Notes: generated from the letters alone by a model not told the origin. Positions 17,679 through 26,832 are shown, counted from the first letter of the stretch. The stretch is 64,000 nt of DNA from Microscilla marina ATCC 23134 (GCF_000169175.1 NZ_AAWS01000028.1:1-64000), one strand, 5' to 3'. Numbers and translations: made by a program.

Positions 17679-18905
17679 TCAGGCGATTTTTACTTTTATC
17701 TCTGCCCCAAACAACATTGTACGGTCGTTGTCTATGGCGTGCCACTTAAGCAAAGTGGTGATACTGGGTGAAAGTATTTTATCGAATACAACCTGTTGAT
17801 TAGCAATAACTCTCACGGGGTGGGCAAAGTCAAAATGAGCTGGCGAACATAAAATGGTGACCTCACTTACATTGTCACTGGTCAGTACTACTTCATTGCC
17901 ATTTTTTTGGGCACGTACCCGCCCCGACACCTTGTCTCGCCTAAACATTTGGTTGTGGTAGTTCAATATGGTATTTACACTGACCAAACGATCTGTATTT
18001 TCCGACTCTTTAGTCAGTTTGTCGATGATCAGCCAATGAACACGGGCGTGTTTATCTACAGTTTCGGTTTCCCAATAAAGCTGATCGGGCAAAGGTTGCC
18101 TTGGGTGGGTAGTGATAAACTCTATGACTTTACTTTTCATTGCCGGAAACCAGTCCATATTGTGTCCTGCATTTTCGAGCATATAAAAATCCATGTCAAT
18201 GCCTGCTTTGCGCAAAAGTTCGGCATACGGTATCACAATTTTGGGCGGGAATACGTGGTCTTTTTCTCCGTTTACAATCAAAAAAGGGCGGTTTTTGAAG
18301 TTAGACACATAGATTTGGCGCTGGCTTAAGGCATTGAGTCCGGCAATATTTGCCAAATAAGGAAAAAAACTTGCCCAGAGTGTAGGGCAAGTATTGGCCA
18401 TGTAATAAGCCCCTGTACCACCATCCGACATTCCGGCAAGGTGTACCCTGTTTTCGTCAATATTGTATTGTTGTTTTAGTTGGGCCAGAATATTTGCCAG
18501 GTTTTCGAGTTGACTTTCTGCCCACCAAGGAGAGGTTTTGAAACCCGCCGGATACACTGAAATATAGTTGCGGTGTTCATAGGTGGCGGCCTGCGTGTCG
18601 ATAAACTTGTGTATACATCCTTGCTTATTTTTTGTGCTTACCAACCCGTGTAAAAATACTTTGACCGTATATTTTTGGGTAGGGGTATAGTGGTAAGGGA
18701 TAAACACCAAACAATAGTGAGGCTCCCGGGCAATGTTATTGGGGAGTTGCCACTCAACAAATCCACGAGTTACCGCAGTGGTGTATACCTGTCCTTGTTT
18801 GAGTTGTTGGTATGCTTTAGCGAAATCAGGGTTCAGGTCAGCAATTTGTAAGGCGATTTGTTGCCTTTCGGCAATATCAGAAGAGTTCCAGAGAGGGGCA
18901 AACAT
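17679..18905 (-). CDS. Alpha/beta hydrolase, PHB-depolymerase/esterase type
   Basis: 408 aa. The hydrolase domain covers about residues 60-265, with the nucleophile elbow GMSDGG (Ser near 161), the acid in VNGEKDHVFPP (Asp near 219) and the histidine in ENAGHNMDWFP (near 245). The order and spacing fit esterase D/PHB-depolymerase-like or prolyl-oligopeptidase-like hydrolases. Residues 265-408 form an additional beta-rich C-terminal region without a recognised domain. No clear signal peptide is present, so the protein may be cytoplasmic. The gene stands alone on the minus strand, with a terminator hairpin and a repeat element upstream. The substrate is unknown. Confidence 0.8.
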   Translation of the reverse strand: MFAPLWNSSDIAERQQIALQIADLNPDFAKAYQQLKQGQVYTTAVTRGFVEWQLPNNIAREPHYCLVFIPYHYTPTQKYTVKVFLHGLVSTKNKQGCIHKFIDTQAATYEHRNYISVYPAGFKTSPWWAESQLENLANILAQLKQQYNIDENRVHLAGMSDGGTGAYYMANTCPTLWASFFPYLANIAGLNALSQRQIYVSNFKNRPFLIVNGEKDHVFPPKIVIPYAELLRKAGIDMDFYMLENAGHNMDWFPAMKSKVIEFITTHPRQPLPDQLYWETETVDKHARVHWLIIDKLTKESENTDRLVSVNTILNYHNQMFRRDKVSGRVRAQKNGNEVVLTSDNVSEVTILCSPAHFDFAHPVRVIANQQVVFDKILSPSITTLLKWHAIDNDRTMLFGAEIKVKIA

Positions 18906-18964
18906 GTGAGCTTAAGTTTAGTTGATGCTGGGCAACTTACTAAAATGCGGGGGTAATAAAAATA

Positions 18965-18998
18965 AAAACCTCTCTTAAGGTTGCTTAAGAGAGGTTTT
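18965..18998 (-). terminator. Strong hairpin terminator
   Basis: A perfect 14-bp stem (AAAACCTCTCTTAA / TTAAGAGAGGTTTT) with a 6-nt loop. On the minus strand it ends in a T-run, so it may end transcripts of the small lipoprotein gene at 19204-19812, about 200 bp upstream. Confidence 0.65.
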
Positions 18999-19062
18999 AA
19001 AAATATTTTAAAAAGAAATTTCTAAGGAATGATGAAAAAATAAATTACCGATTTTGAGGTAG

Positions 19063-19158
19063 GGATTTTATTCTGAGAGGAGGCACTTTTTGCAGGCGTA
19101 GCCATAGCTACGGCTAAAAAAAGTAACGAAGTATCAGGGTAAAAGAGCACCTCCAAAC
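19063..19158. repeat. CGTAGC-hairpin dispersed repeat, copy
   Basis: Central hairpin CGTAGC-CATA-GCTACG at 19097-19112, flanked by GAGGCACTTTTTGC on the left and TAACGAAGTATCAGG on the right. The same arrangement recurs near 24340-24425, 25660-25776 (reverse), 31960-32040 (reverse) and, degenerate, at 8216-8330. Confidence 0.65.
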
Positions 19159-19203
19159 TGAAAAGTTATTATTTTTCCGTTCCTAAGATAAAATCAGTAA
19201 AGC

Positions 19204-19812
19204 TTAGTTCTTCTCTTCAGTCTTTACTTCTTCTTTTTTAGTTTCTTCTTTGTTGCCTTCAGTTTTCACTTCTTCTGTTACAGGAGCTACAAACTTAACC
19301 ATTACAAAAGTTTCAGTTTTTTCGCCATCCTTCATTTCAATAACCATCTTCTCAGCAGTCATTTCTTTAAGGTTAGCAATTACTTCTTTGTCTTTACCTT
19401 CTTCTTTAGTAGTGATGGTTTTGCCATCTTCGCTCATGGTCCAAGTACCTTTTTCTTTAGTTTCGCCGTTTAAAGCCATTTCGTAAGTACCATCAGCTTT
19501 GAACTCCATAGACATTCCCTGCATTGCTTTTTTCTGCTCTTCAGAGATTTTCTTTTGGTCTTCCTCAGGCAACATTCCTACAGAAGCAGCCACATCGTAT
19601 CCCCACTTTTGGGCTACTAACAAAACTTTAGGAGCATTTTGGTCCTCTTTTTTAGTTTCGTCTTCTTTGTTTACTTCAGTGCTTTCGCCATCTTTTTTAG
19701 TTTCAGCAGTGCTAGTAGTGTCACCTTCAGTGTTTTCAGTTTTGGCACCACCACCACAAGCAGTTACAAAAGCAAATACTGCTATAATCAAGAGTCCATT
19801 TAAAAATTTCAT
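19204..19812 (-). CDS. Small lipoprotein with lipocalin-like core
   Basis: 202 aa. SPII signal with lipobox VTAC, Cys19, followed by GGG, which suggests passage to the outer membrane. A Thr/Glu/Lys-rich linker covers 23-58. The core (about 60-165) holds the FKADGTYEMALNGETKEKGTW pattern seen in small lipocalin-like proteins of Bacteroidota. The tail is again Lys/Glu-rich. Function unknown. A TACCTTTG promoter box lies about 50 bp upstream. Confidence 0.75.
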   Translation of the reverse strand: MKFLNGLLIIAVFAFVTACGGGAKTENTEGDTTSTAETKKDGESTEVNKEDETKKEDQNAPKVLLVAQKWGYDVAASVGMLPEEDQKKISEEQKKAMQGMSMEFKADGTYEMALNGETKEKGTWTMSEDGKTITTKEEGKDKEVIANLKEMTAEKMVIEMKDGEKTETFVMVKFVAPVTEEVKTEGNKEETKKEEVKTEEKN

Positions 19813-19859
19813 AACGATGTGTAGTTTTGATTTGATTAATAATTAAATACAAAATAAAA

Positions 19860-19867
19860 CAAAGGTA
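19860..19867 (-). promoter_or_regulatory. Bacteroidota-type -7 box for the small lipoprotein gene
   Basis: TACCTTTG read on the minus strand fits TAnnTTTG exactly and lies 48 bp before the ATG. No convincing -33 TTG at the usual spacing is seen. Confidence 0.5.
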
Positions 19868-19958
19868 GTTGATGTGCACGACCTTTTTGGGGCGTTTATG
19901 TGCCGATTTATCAACCATATTGACAATTATTTGTTAATAATTACAATCGACATTATCA

Positions 19959-19966
19959 TACCTTTG
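19959..19966 (+). promoter_or_regulatory. Bacteroidota-type -7 box for ggt
   Basis: TACCTTTG fits TAnnTTTG and lies 62 bp before the ggt start. A TTTG at 19930-19933 is a possible -33 element, but its 25-bp spacing is long. Confidence 0.5.
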
Positions 19967-20028
19967 AGCAATAATAAATTTGAAAGACAAAGGTAACCCA
20001 ATCTTTTATATATTTTTCTGTTTTTTTT

Positions 20029-21735
20029 ATGCGACACTTCACTACACTTTTATTAAGCTTTTTTTTGTTGTTTTTTTCATTGCCAAACACACAGGCACAA
20101 GACCGGGTCACGGGCAGAAATTTTGCCACCAGGTCGGAGGTCATTGCCCAAAATGGCATGGCTGCTACCAGTCATCCATTGGCTACCCAGGTAGCTTTAG
20201 ATATGCTAAAAAAAGGAGGCAATGCCATTGATGCTGCCATAGCAGCCAATGCTACTCTGGGTTTGATGGAGCCTACCGGAAGTGGAATTGGTGGCGACTT
20301 ATTTGCCATTGTCTGGGATGCCAAAACCAAACAACTGTACGGATTGAATGCCAGCGGGCGTTCTCCTAAAAGCCTGACCCTTGATTATTTTCAAAAAAAG
20401 GGACTCAAGAAAATTCCTGCGCATGGGGCGCTTCCGGTAAGTGTGCCAGGTGCAGTAGATGGTTGGTTTAGTTTGCACAAAAAATTTGGCAAACTCAAAA
20501 TGACCACTATACTCAACCCAGCCATTCAATACGCTGAAAAGGGTTTTCCCCTGACAGAGTTAATTGCTTATTATATGAACCGTTCAATTCCGTTTTATCT
20601 GGGCAAGGGGTTTCCTAATATCAAAGAAACTTACACCATTAATGGTAAGGCGCCTCAAAAAGGACAAATCTTCAAGAATCCGGCGCTTGCCAATACCTAT
20701 CGTATCATTGCCAAAAAAGGGCGGGATGGTTTTTACAAAGGCAAAGTAGCGCGTACGATTGCCCGCTTTATCAAGTCACAGGGAGGTTTTTTGTCTTACA
20801 ACGATTTAGCCAGTCATTCGTCTGAATGGGTAAAGCCGGTAGCTGTCAACTATCGGGGCTACGATGTATGGGAGCTGCCACCCAATGGGCAAGGCATTGC
20901 TGCTTTACAAATGTTGAATATACTTGAAGGGTTTGATTTTAGTAAAATTAGTTTTGGCAGCCCTAAGCACATCCATTTGGTCACAGAGGCCAAAAAACTA
21001 GTGTTTGAAGACCGGGCAAAATATTATGCTGACATGCAGTTTAGTAAAGTACCCTTACAAACACTCATTTCTAAAGAGTATGCCGCCAAACGGCGTAAAC
21101 TTATCAATCGCAAACGCGCGGGACGCAACTTTACGGCAGGCAAAATAAGTAAAGGAGAGACTATTTACCTGACCGTTGCTGACAAAGACGGCAACATGGT
21201 ATCGCTGATTCAAAGCAACTATAGAGGGATGGGATCAGGTATGGTACCTCCAGGGTTAGGCTTTATGTTACAAGATAGGGGCGAGTTGTTTTCTTTGCAA
21301 AAAGGGCAAGCCAATACTTATGCACCAGGTAAGCGCCCCTTTCATACCATTATTCCTGCGTTTGTTACCAAAAATGGCCAACCTTTTATGAGCTTTGGTG
21401 TAATGGGAGGAGATTTTCAACCACAAGGGCACACCCAAATTGTGATGAATATGATTGACTTTGGAATGAATCTGCAAGAAGCAGGTGATGCCCCACGTAT
21501 GGATCATACCGGATCTGCTACTCCTACCGGGTTTGCCAATAAAGGAAGAGGCGAAATAAGGTTAGAAAGCGGGTTTGACTACAGTACCATTCGTCAATTG
21601 ATGGCCATGGGACACAAAGTGGGTTTTGCCCGAGGTATTTATGGTGGCTACCAGGCCATTATGTATGATGCCAAAAACAAGGTATATTATGGAGCTTCTG
21701 AGTCGCGTAAAGACGGGCAGGCAGCCGGGTATTAG
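20029..21735 (+). CDS. ggt: Gamma-glutamyltransferase
   Basis: 568 aa precursor. It transfers the gamma-glutamyl group of glutathione to amino acids or water, after export. The signal peptide (residues 1-23) ends at TQAQ. The large subunit starts with the typical ATSHPLATQVALDMLKKGGNAIDAA and GSGIGGDLFAI. Autocleavage is expected before Thr378 in KGETIYLTVADKDGN; this nucleophile aligns with the conserved Thr of the family, although the usual following Thr-His is Ile-Tyr. The small subunit has SNYRGMGSGM, and FGVMGGDFQPQGHTQ stands in the usual GGxxIxx position. Length fits the family. The gene stands alone, with a TACCTTTG box upstream. Confidence 0.93.
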   Translation: MRHFTTLLLSFFLLFFSLPNTQAQDRVTGRNFATRSEVIAQNGMAATSHPLATQVALDMLKKGGNAIDAAIAANATLGLMEPTGSGIGGDLFAIVWDAKTKQLYGLNASGRSPKSLTLDYFQKKGLKKIPAHGALPVSVPGAVDGWFSLHKKFGKLKMTTILNPAIQYAEKGFPLTELIAYYMNRSIPFYLGKGFPNIKETYTINGKAPQKGQIFKNPALANTYRIIAKKGRDGFYKGKVARTIARFIKSQGGFLSYNDLASHSSEWVKPVAVNYRGYDVWELPPNGQGIAALQMLNILEGFDFSKISFGSPKHIHLVTEAKKLVFEDRAKYYADMQFSKVPLQTLISKEYAAKRRKLINRKRAGRNFTAGKISKGETIYLTVADKDGNMVSLIQSNYRGMGSGMVPPGLGFMLQDRGELFSLQKGQANTYAPGKRPFHTIIPAFVTKNGQPFMSFGVMGGDFQPQGHTQIVMNMIDFGMNLQEAGDAPRMDHTGSATPTGFANKGRGEIRLESGFDYSTIRQLMAMGHKVGFARGIYGGYQAIMYDAKNKVYYGASESRKDGQAAGY

Positions 21736-22045
21736 CTCTTAAAATGTATAGTTGAAGTGGGTGTCTCATCATTCAGAAGTTTTATATTTGCCAAGTGGGG
21801 CTAGTATTTAAAAATCTATGATGAGACAGCCCCTTTGTCTACATAAATGAAGTGTATGCCATGAGCTCTTAGGTCAAAGTAACCAGTACATACCCTTTGT
21901 AAGCCTTATGTCTCCATTTTATCCCCTTCTTTCAAACAAATATTCTTGCTTTTTAATTTCTCAATGTCATAATAATGGTTAAGTTTGTTAGCATACACCC
22001 CCTAGAGGGTTTATATCTCCATCATTCAATACTACATTCAAGATT
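21736..22045. mobile_element. Spacer with a MITE-like or IS-remnant inverted repeat
   Basis: No gene is seen. Arms TGTCTCATCAT (21762-21772) and ATGATGAGACA (21818-21828), continued outward by GGG/GCCCC, enclose about 45 bp. The outer ends (GGG-tGTCTCATCAT and GGGGCTGTCTCATCAT) look like terminal inverted repeats of an insertion sequence or MITE. The enclosed TATATTTG (21783-21790) would pass as a promoter box. A shorter palindrome follows near 22000. Confidence 0.45.
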
Positions 22046-23062
22046 ATGAAACGACCTCTTAAAAAAGGAGTAAGCGGTACTGGCGAAACTCGCAAAGTTC
22101 AGGAATTTCTAAAAGCGCTTGGGCACTATAAAGGTGCTTTAGACGATGACTTTGGCCCTAAAACCGAAGCCGCAGTAAAAGAATTTCAACAAAAGCGTTT
22201 TGTGACTGGTATTGTAAATGAGTTTACCTATGATGCTCTGGAGGAGGCATTTGCTGAGAAAAACCCACCACCTGTTCCACTTACCATTAAAGAAAAGCAA
22301 ACCTTTTTGAAAGCCAAAGGCTATTACCTGGGTGCCATTGATGGCATGTTTGGACCATCCAGCAAAAAAGCCGAAAAAGATTTTAAACTTGCCGAAGGTT
22401 TAGACGCACGTACCAATATGAGGGCTGCCCTGGTAAAACCCGATTATGAAGGAGTAACCAGTAGTTTTTTGAGGTTAGGGCAGTATTATGATTCTGTGTA
22501 CCCTAAAAAACAAATTGTGATACACCACACTGCTGGAGGACCCTCTGCTACTGCCACCAAAAACTGGTGGGACAGTAACCCCCAAAGAGTGGCTACCGAC
22601 TTTATTATTGACCAAAACGGAAGTGTTATAAGGGTTTTTCCTAAAGGTTATTGGGCCTGGCATATTGGGCTGGGGCGACCCGATCTCGACTCTCAAGCGA
22701 TAGGGATAGAGGTATGCAACTATGGGTATTTGACAAAACAAGGAACAATATTTAGAAATGCTTACGGGGGCATTGTAAACAATGTATACACGTTGGCTGA
22801 GCCTTACAAGGGGCATGTTTACTACGAAAACTACACCGATGCTCAGTTTGCATCGCTCGATAAATTATTGAGGGCTTTGATTGATGAATATGAGATCCCT
22901 TTGAATAAAGATACGTTTAAAGCAGGACAAGGGGGGATTTTTGAATTGATGCCTGAAGCCAGTAGTGGAAAAAAAGGAATTTACGCACACGGAGCCTACT
23001 TATTTGGTAAAACAGATATGTATCCTCACCCCAAACTACTCTCTTTACTTAAGAATTTGTAA
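22046..23062 (+). CDS. N-acetylmuramoyl-L-alanine amidase with two peptidoglycan-binding domains
   Basis: 338 aa. Two PG_binding_1 repeats cover about residues 8-65 (VQEFLKALGHYKGALDDDFGPKTEAAVKEFQ) and 78-130 (FLKAKGYYLGAIDGMFGP). An Amidase_2 domain covers about 150-330, with Zn-site candidates in IHHTAGG (H160/H161) and near the C-terminus H315 and Asp324 in AHGAYLFGKTDMYP. It would cleave the MurNAc-L-Ala bond in cell-wall recycling or turnover. No signal peptide is evident, so it may be cytoplasmic or released by lysis; phage-endolysin-like use is possible. A strong terminator follows. Confidence 0.9.
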   Translation: MKRPLKKGVSGTGETRKVQEFLKALGHYKGALDDDFGPKTEAAVKEFQQKRFVTGIVNEFTYDALEEAFAEKNPPPVPLTIKEKQTFLKAKGYYLGAIDGMFGPSSKKAEKDFKLAEGLDARTNMRAALVKPDYEGVTSSFLRLGQYYDSVYPKKQIVIHHTAGGPSATATKNWWDSNPQRVATDFIIDQNGSVIRVFPKGYWAWHIGLGRPDLDSQAIGIEVCNYGYLTKQGTIFRNAYGGIVNNVYTLAEPYKGHVYYENYTDAQFASLDKLLRALIDEYEIPLNKDTFKAGQGGIFELMPEASSGKKGIYAHGAYLFGKTDMYPHPKLLSLLKNL

Positions 23063-23079
23063 CCTTTACTCAAGCAAAA

Positions 23080-23125
23080 ACACCGGATGTGAATACTCAT
23101 TGATTACATCCGGTGTATTTTTTTT
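23080..23125 (+). terminator. Rho-independent terminator after the amidase gene
   Basis: An 11-bp perfect stem (ACACCGGATGT / ACATCCGGTGT) with a 15-nt loop is followed by a T-run. It also lies beside the end of the convergent minus-strand gene. Confidence 0.85.
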
Positions 23126-23139
23126 AAATGCTGCATAAC

Positions 23140-23598
23140 TTAGCTACGGTTTATGCCTAATGGAGTTTTGTAGTAATGATTGGGTTGATTATCAACCATT
23201 TTCTTTTTTACCACAATCCGACGCTTTTTTTTGCGTCTTTTTTGTGACTCATCAAAATCTGTATATCTATTTTTATTGTTGCTTTCAAATTGTTGTATAC
23301 CTGGCTGGTTGGTCAAAACGCCTGGCATCTTGGCATTTTCGGGCAACAGTTGTTTGCGGTATTTTTTTTCTTTCCTTACAAAGTGGTAAGCTATGATACT
23401 ACTGATTGTATTGGCGTAATATTCAGGAAAATCAATCAAAGGGATTTCAACCCCATTGAGTATTTGTGTTTTTTTGTGTAACACCCTTTTGCTTCGTTTT
23501 TTCCATACGTGCAGAGCAGTTCCATCTACCTTTCTTACATCTCGCCAAACAAAATTGGTGATTCGCTTATGTCGGATAATATCTAATACTGTAGGCAT
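23140..23598 (-). CDS. Basic hypothetical protein
   Basis: 152 aa, no recognised domain. The N-terminal part (MPTVLDIIRHKRITNFVWRD) looks folded; the C-terminal 50 aa are very basic (KRRKKKRRIVVKKK). No signal peptide or membrane segment. It converges on the amidase gene. The start ATG at 23598 lacks a clear ribosome site, as is usual here. It could bind nucleic acid through the tail. Reality as a gene is likely but not certain. Confidence 0.5.
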   Translation of the reverse strand: MPTVLDIIRHKRITNFVWRDVRKVDGTALHVWKKRSKRVLHKKTQILNGVEIPLIDFPEYYANTISSIIAYHFVRKEKKYRKQLLPENAKMPGVLTNQPGIQQFESNNKNRYTDFDESQKRRKKKRRIVVKKKMVDNQPNHYYKTPLGINRS

Positions 23599-24501
23599 AA
23601 ATTGACTTGTTTTGTGATCATTATGAATAAAGTGAGTATATAAGCCTGAGTTTCTCCTCTCTTATTCTCATTTTTTTAACTAAAAAAGTTAAAGTGAATT
23701 AGGAAATTGTACTTGTTAGCAGTGTAAGTTGTGACCGTACAAAACCTTTTGCCGAAGTCTGCTTAACAGAGTTAAGAAGTAGTGTTTGATTAACAATCTA
23801 ATGCAAGATAGGATTTATAGAATATTTTCGCAAGCCTTATACGAGATTTTATTCAACTTGTTGCGTTTTTTGAGAAAAAACTGAAAATTTTCTATTTTTT
23901 GAAGAAAATTAGGGTAAGAAAAGTGCCATAAGCATAGTTATAACGCACATCTGTTCATAATCTTGCCTATACTTTAACTTGACAGATGAAAAAATAGCAA
24001 CTTAGATTCTTTTGCGTATCTTTGCCACCAACAAAATGCACCATTCAGAGAGTCCAAAAACCTTATTTTGGTGCTTGGTAACAGACAAATATAGTTCTTT
24101 GGTGAAGCAAAATAGTCTTTAGCAATAATAGCTTTGCTTTTTTATTACACATAAGTACAACTAAATAAGCATATAAAATATTGTAAGCAGTAAAAATTAG
24201 CAGAGCACTCATCATCTTGAGCTAATTGAAATACAAAGTCTATATAGTTAAGGCAAAGAACTTGATAAACGTGGCTGTTACTTAGGAACATGTTCAAAAA
24301 TAAGTGTCGAGATTGAGGTCATAAACTCAAGGCTGACTGAGGCACTTTTTGCGGGCGTAGCAGCGCTACGGACAATAAAAGCTCATAGTCCCGGCGGAAC
24401 TGCCGGGGTAACGAAAGTCAGGAAAGAGGATATGTTCTAAACCGGACAGTTATTGCGATCACGTTCCTTAACCTCATTTTTTTACTCCATTTTATATTAT
24501 A
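23599..24501. other. 900-bp spacer upstream of lgt with possible transcribed RNA and a repeat copy
   Basis: No protein gene is seen. TATCTTTG at 24017-24024 is a perfect TAnnTTTG box, but the next gene is 480 bp away. Just downstream, ACCAA...GCACCA (24027-24045) can pair with TGGTGC...TTGGT (24069-24080), giving a nested stem, so a small RNA or long leader is possible. A CGTAGC-hairpin repeat copy occupies about 24320-24425. Confidence 0.4.
24320..24425. repeat. CGTAGC-hairpin dispersed repeat, copy
   Basis: Central palindrome CGTAGC-AGC-GCTACG at 24356-24370, with GAGGCACTTTTTGCGG on the left and TAACGAAAGTCAGG on the right. An extra hairpin (CCCGGCGGAACTGCCGGGG, near 24390-24408) sits in the right half compared with the copy at 19063. 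Confidence 0.65.
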
Positions 24502-25608
24502 ATGCTAAGTTATATCAATTGGGCTACTTCCCCTGAAATATTTTCAATAGGGCCACTCACCATTCGTTGGTATGGATTACTGTTTGCCTCAGGCTTTTTA
24601 ATTGGTCAGCAAATTATTGCAAAAATATTTAAAATAGAAGGCAAGCCTGAAGCTGATCTAGAGAAGTTACTCATTTATATGGTAGTGTGTACTGTAGTAG
24701 GTGCGCGTTTAGGGCATGTTTTGTTCTATGATCCCAGCCAATATTTTTCAGCTTCCGACCCTTTGGCTATCTTTAGAATATGGGAGGGAGGCTTGGCTAG
24801 TCATGGAGCTGCCATAGCCATACCTGTAGGCTTGTATTTATATTCGCGAAAAAGAGAAGGCCAAAGTTTTTTATGGGTGGTAGACCGCATTGTGATTGTA
24901 GTGGCTTTGGGAGCTGCTTTTATCCGTACTGGTAACTTAATGAACTCAGAAATTATTGGTAAACCCACGACTGCTTCTTATGGGGTGGTATTTAGTGGAA
25001 CTTACAAAAATGGGTTGGCTGACCAGAAGTTTTATCAACGAGAGATAGAAGACATCAACGTAGATTTGATGGGGCGAGATACTACCGTTAATAAAACCCC
25101 TCACACTTCTGTCAAAGTAAATATTACCTTTAAACGCAGGGCTATAGACACAAGTGCAGCCCGTCAGTATGCACAAAAAACCCTGATGACAATGAATCGG
25201 TATTCTACTGCGGCTCATTTCAAAAAGCTGAATCCACCCGTGATCAATGTTGCCATCAAAGACAAAAAAGTAGTGGCAAGTGTCAATGGTTTATACGCTG
25301 TACCCCGACACGCTGCACAGTTTTATGAAGCCATTTCGTCCTTATTTCTGTTTTGTTTACTGTTGCTAGTATACAGTCGTTACAAAAGCCAAACTCCAGA
25401 AGGCTTATTATTTGGCTTATTTATGGTCATTTTATTTACCCTTCGTATTGTATACGAGTTTGTCAAGCCGGTTCAATCTGAGCTGGTAGGTATGGGCGAT
25501 TTCTTTAACATGGGGCAGTGGCTTAGCGTACCAGGCGTAGTGGTAGGTTTGGTGTTGCTGGGTATAGCAGCAAAAAATGCAAAGAAAATAAAGCAGACTG
25601 ATGGCTAA
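24502..25608 (+). CDS. lgt: Prolipoprotein diacylglyceryl transferase
   Basis: 368 aa inner-membrane enzyme. It moves diacylglycerol from phosphatidylglycerol to the lipobox cysteine of prolipoproteins, the first step in making the many lipoproteins of this window. It starts at LSYINWATSPEIFSIGPLTIRWYG, typical of Lgt. His101 (SHGAAIAI), Arg142, Asn145 and Glu150 (RTGNLMNSEIIG) match the functional residues by position. Several membrane segments are present. Residues about 165-265 are a soluble insertion absent from the E. coli enzyme (291 aa), as I recall for other Bacteroidota. The final membrane helices (FEAISSLFLFCLLLLVY and onward) are intact. Confidence 0.95.
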   Translation: MLSYINWATSPEIFSIGPLTIRWYGLLFASGFLIGQQIIAKIFKIEGKPEADLEKLLIYMVVCTVVGARLGHVLFYDPSQYFSASDPLAIFRIWEGGLASHGAAIAIPVGLYLYSRKREGQSFLWVVDRIVIVVALGAAFIRTGNLMNSEIIGKPTTASYGVVFSGTYKNGLADQKFYQREIEDINVDLMGRDTTVNKTPHTSVKVNITFKRRAIDTSAARQYAQKTLMTMNRYSTAAHFKKLNPPVINVAIKDKKVVASVNGLYAVPRHAAQFYEAISSLFLFCLLLLVYSRYKSQTPEGLLFGLFMVILFTLRIVYEFVKPVQSELVGMGDFFNMGQWLSVPGVVVGLVLLGIAAKNAKKIKQTDG

Positions 25609-26013
25609 CCCATTGGTTTACTGAGTAAGGGAATAACCAACAAATAGTATACGCATTTAACAGAGGATGTTTCGCTCTGATGCGTTGTTAAATTTTTTGA
25701 CCGTAGCTATGGCTACGCTCGCAACCGTCGCACAGGCTGGCTCAACATCCACTAGATGTTGCCATCTCGCCTCAAACCAAAACCTCTCACTGAAAACACG
25801 TACTTTATTTACTGGTTGCTCCCTAAATTGTTAGACAATGATAGGTTGATCAGGTGTAAATAGCGGCTGATCAACCTATTTTTTTGACGAGCTCATCTTT
25901 AAAAATTTATCCAGCATTGCACATAAATATTTTCTGTCCAAGTTATTCTTCACTACTATCTGCTTAATTTTAAGTATATTGAATTACTCAGACATTCACA
26001 TACCTATCATATT
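25609..26013. repeat. Spacer with reverse copy of the CGTAGC-hairpin repeat
   Basis: No gene is seen. The hairpin CGTAGC-TATG-GCTACG lies at 25702-25717. To its right, CAACATCCACTAGATGTTG (25743-25761) and CTCGCCTC match, reverse-complemented, the block at 8218-8260. A short AT-flanked hairpin (TAGGTTGATCAG / CTGATCAACCTA, about 25841-25878) lies near the lgt end and could terminate lgt transcripts. Confidence 0.55.
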
Positions 26014-26832
26014 ATGAAAAGAACACTCGTGTTTTTAGGTTTTTTGGGGGCAATGGCGGTATTGTTACTTGCCATGAGAGGCTACTTTGGTAGAAATCCT
26101 CGCGTTAACAATTACAAAAAAAAATACCAGCAACAAACTACCAACTATCAGCAAAACAATGATGATGAGGGGCAAGAAGTGGCTAAGTTAGCAGAAGTAA
26201 ACCCGGCAGACTCTACATCTGCTAATACCAACAACCAGACTGACCCTATATTGGGTACTTGGAAAATCACCAAGTCGTTTGACCTGAATGGTACTAGTTA
26301 TGAGGGAGCCGTTAAGTTTAGTAAAAAAGGCGGTGAATACTACCAATTGCAATGGAACACCAATGCAGGCAGTTACCAAGGAGTAGCCATCAAAAAAGGT
26401 CAAAACTTGTTCGTGGGTTGGGGCAATAGCACTTATGGTATAGTGGCTTACAAAATAAATAAAGATGGGACACTTGCGGGCGAATGGATAGCATCGCAAA
26501 GCAGTAGGGCAGGTACCGAAAAGTTATCGGGTGGCCAGCCTGGAGTAATAGAAGGCAAGTACAAAGTAAATGGCTCGATGGGCGAAAAAGCCTACCAGGG
26601 AGGCATTACTGTGACCAAAACAGGTACGGTGTATCAACTTAGTTGGCAACTAAAACCAGATGGACAAAAAGGGGTAGGCATTGTAGTAGGCGACTATCTG
26701 GTAGTAGGCTGGGGGTTTGGAACCAGTTTTGGGGTGGTAAATTATGCCATCAAAGGCAACAAAATGCTGGGCAGATGGACCATTGGTGCGGCAGATCGTG
26801 AGGGGATAGAAAACCTAGAGAAGGTAAAATAA
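26014..26832 (+). CDS. Membrane-anchored protein with two tandem beta repeats
   Basis: 272 aa. One N-terminal hydrophobic segment (about 5-24) acts as a signal anchor. A Gln/Asn-rich linker follows to about residue 75. Two related modules of about 90 aa follow: 80-170 (GTWKITKSFDLNGTSYEGAVKF...GTEKLSGG) and 177-270 (GKYKVNGSMGEKAYQGGITV...GIENLEKV). Each contains a YQLxW strand and a VGWG strand. This arrangement looks like a lipocalin/avidin-like small beta fold duplicated in tandem, but no family is recognised. The gene stands alone. Confidence 0.7.
   Translation: MKRTLVFLGFLGAMAVLLLAMRGYFGRNPRVNNYKKKYQQQTTNYQQNNDDEGQEVAKLAEVNPADSTSANTNNQTDPILGTWKITKSFDLNGTSYEGAVKFSKKGGEYYQLQWNTNAGSYQGVAIKKGQNLFVGWGNSTYGIVAYKINKDGTLAGEWIASQSSRAGTEKLSGGQPGVIEGKYKVNGSMGEKAYQGGITVTKTGTVYQLSWQLKPDGQKGVGIVVGDYLVVGWGFGTSFGVVNYAIKGNKMLGRWTIGAADREGIENLEKVK

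Noticed and set aside
21759-21833. Ordinary terminator of ggt
   Set aside because: Loop of about 45 nt and no U-tract; the ends look like transposon termini instead.
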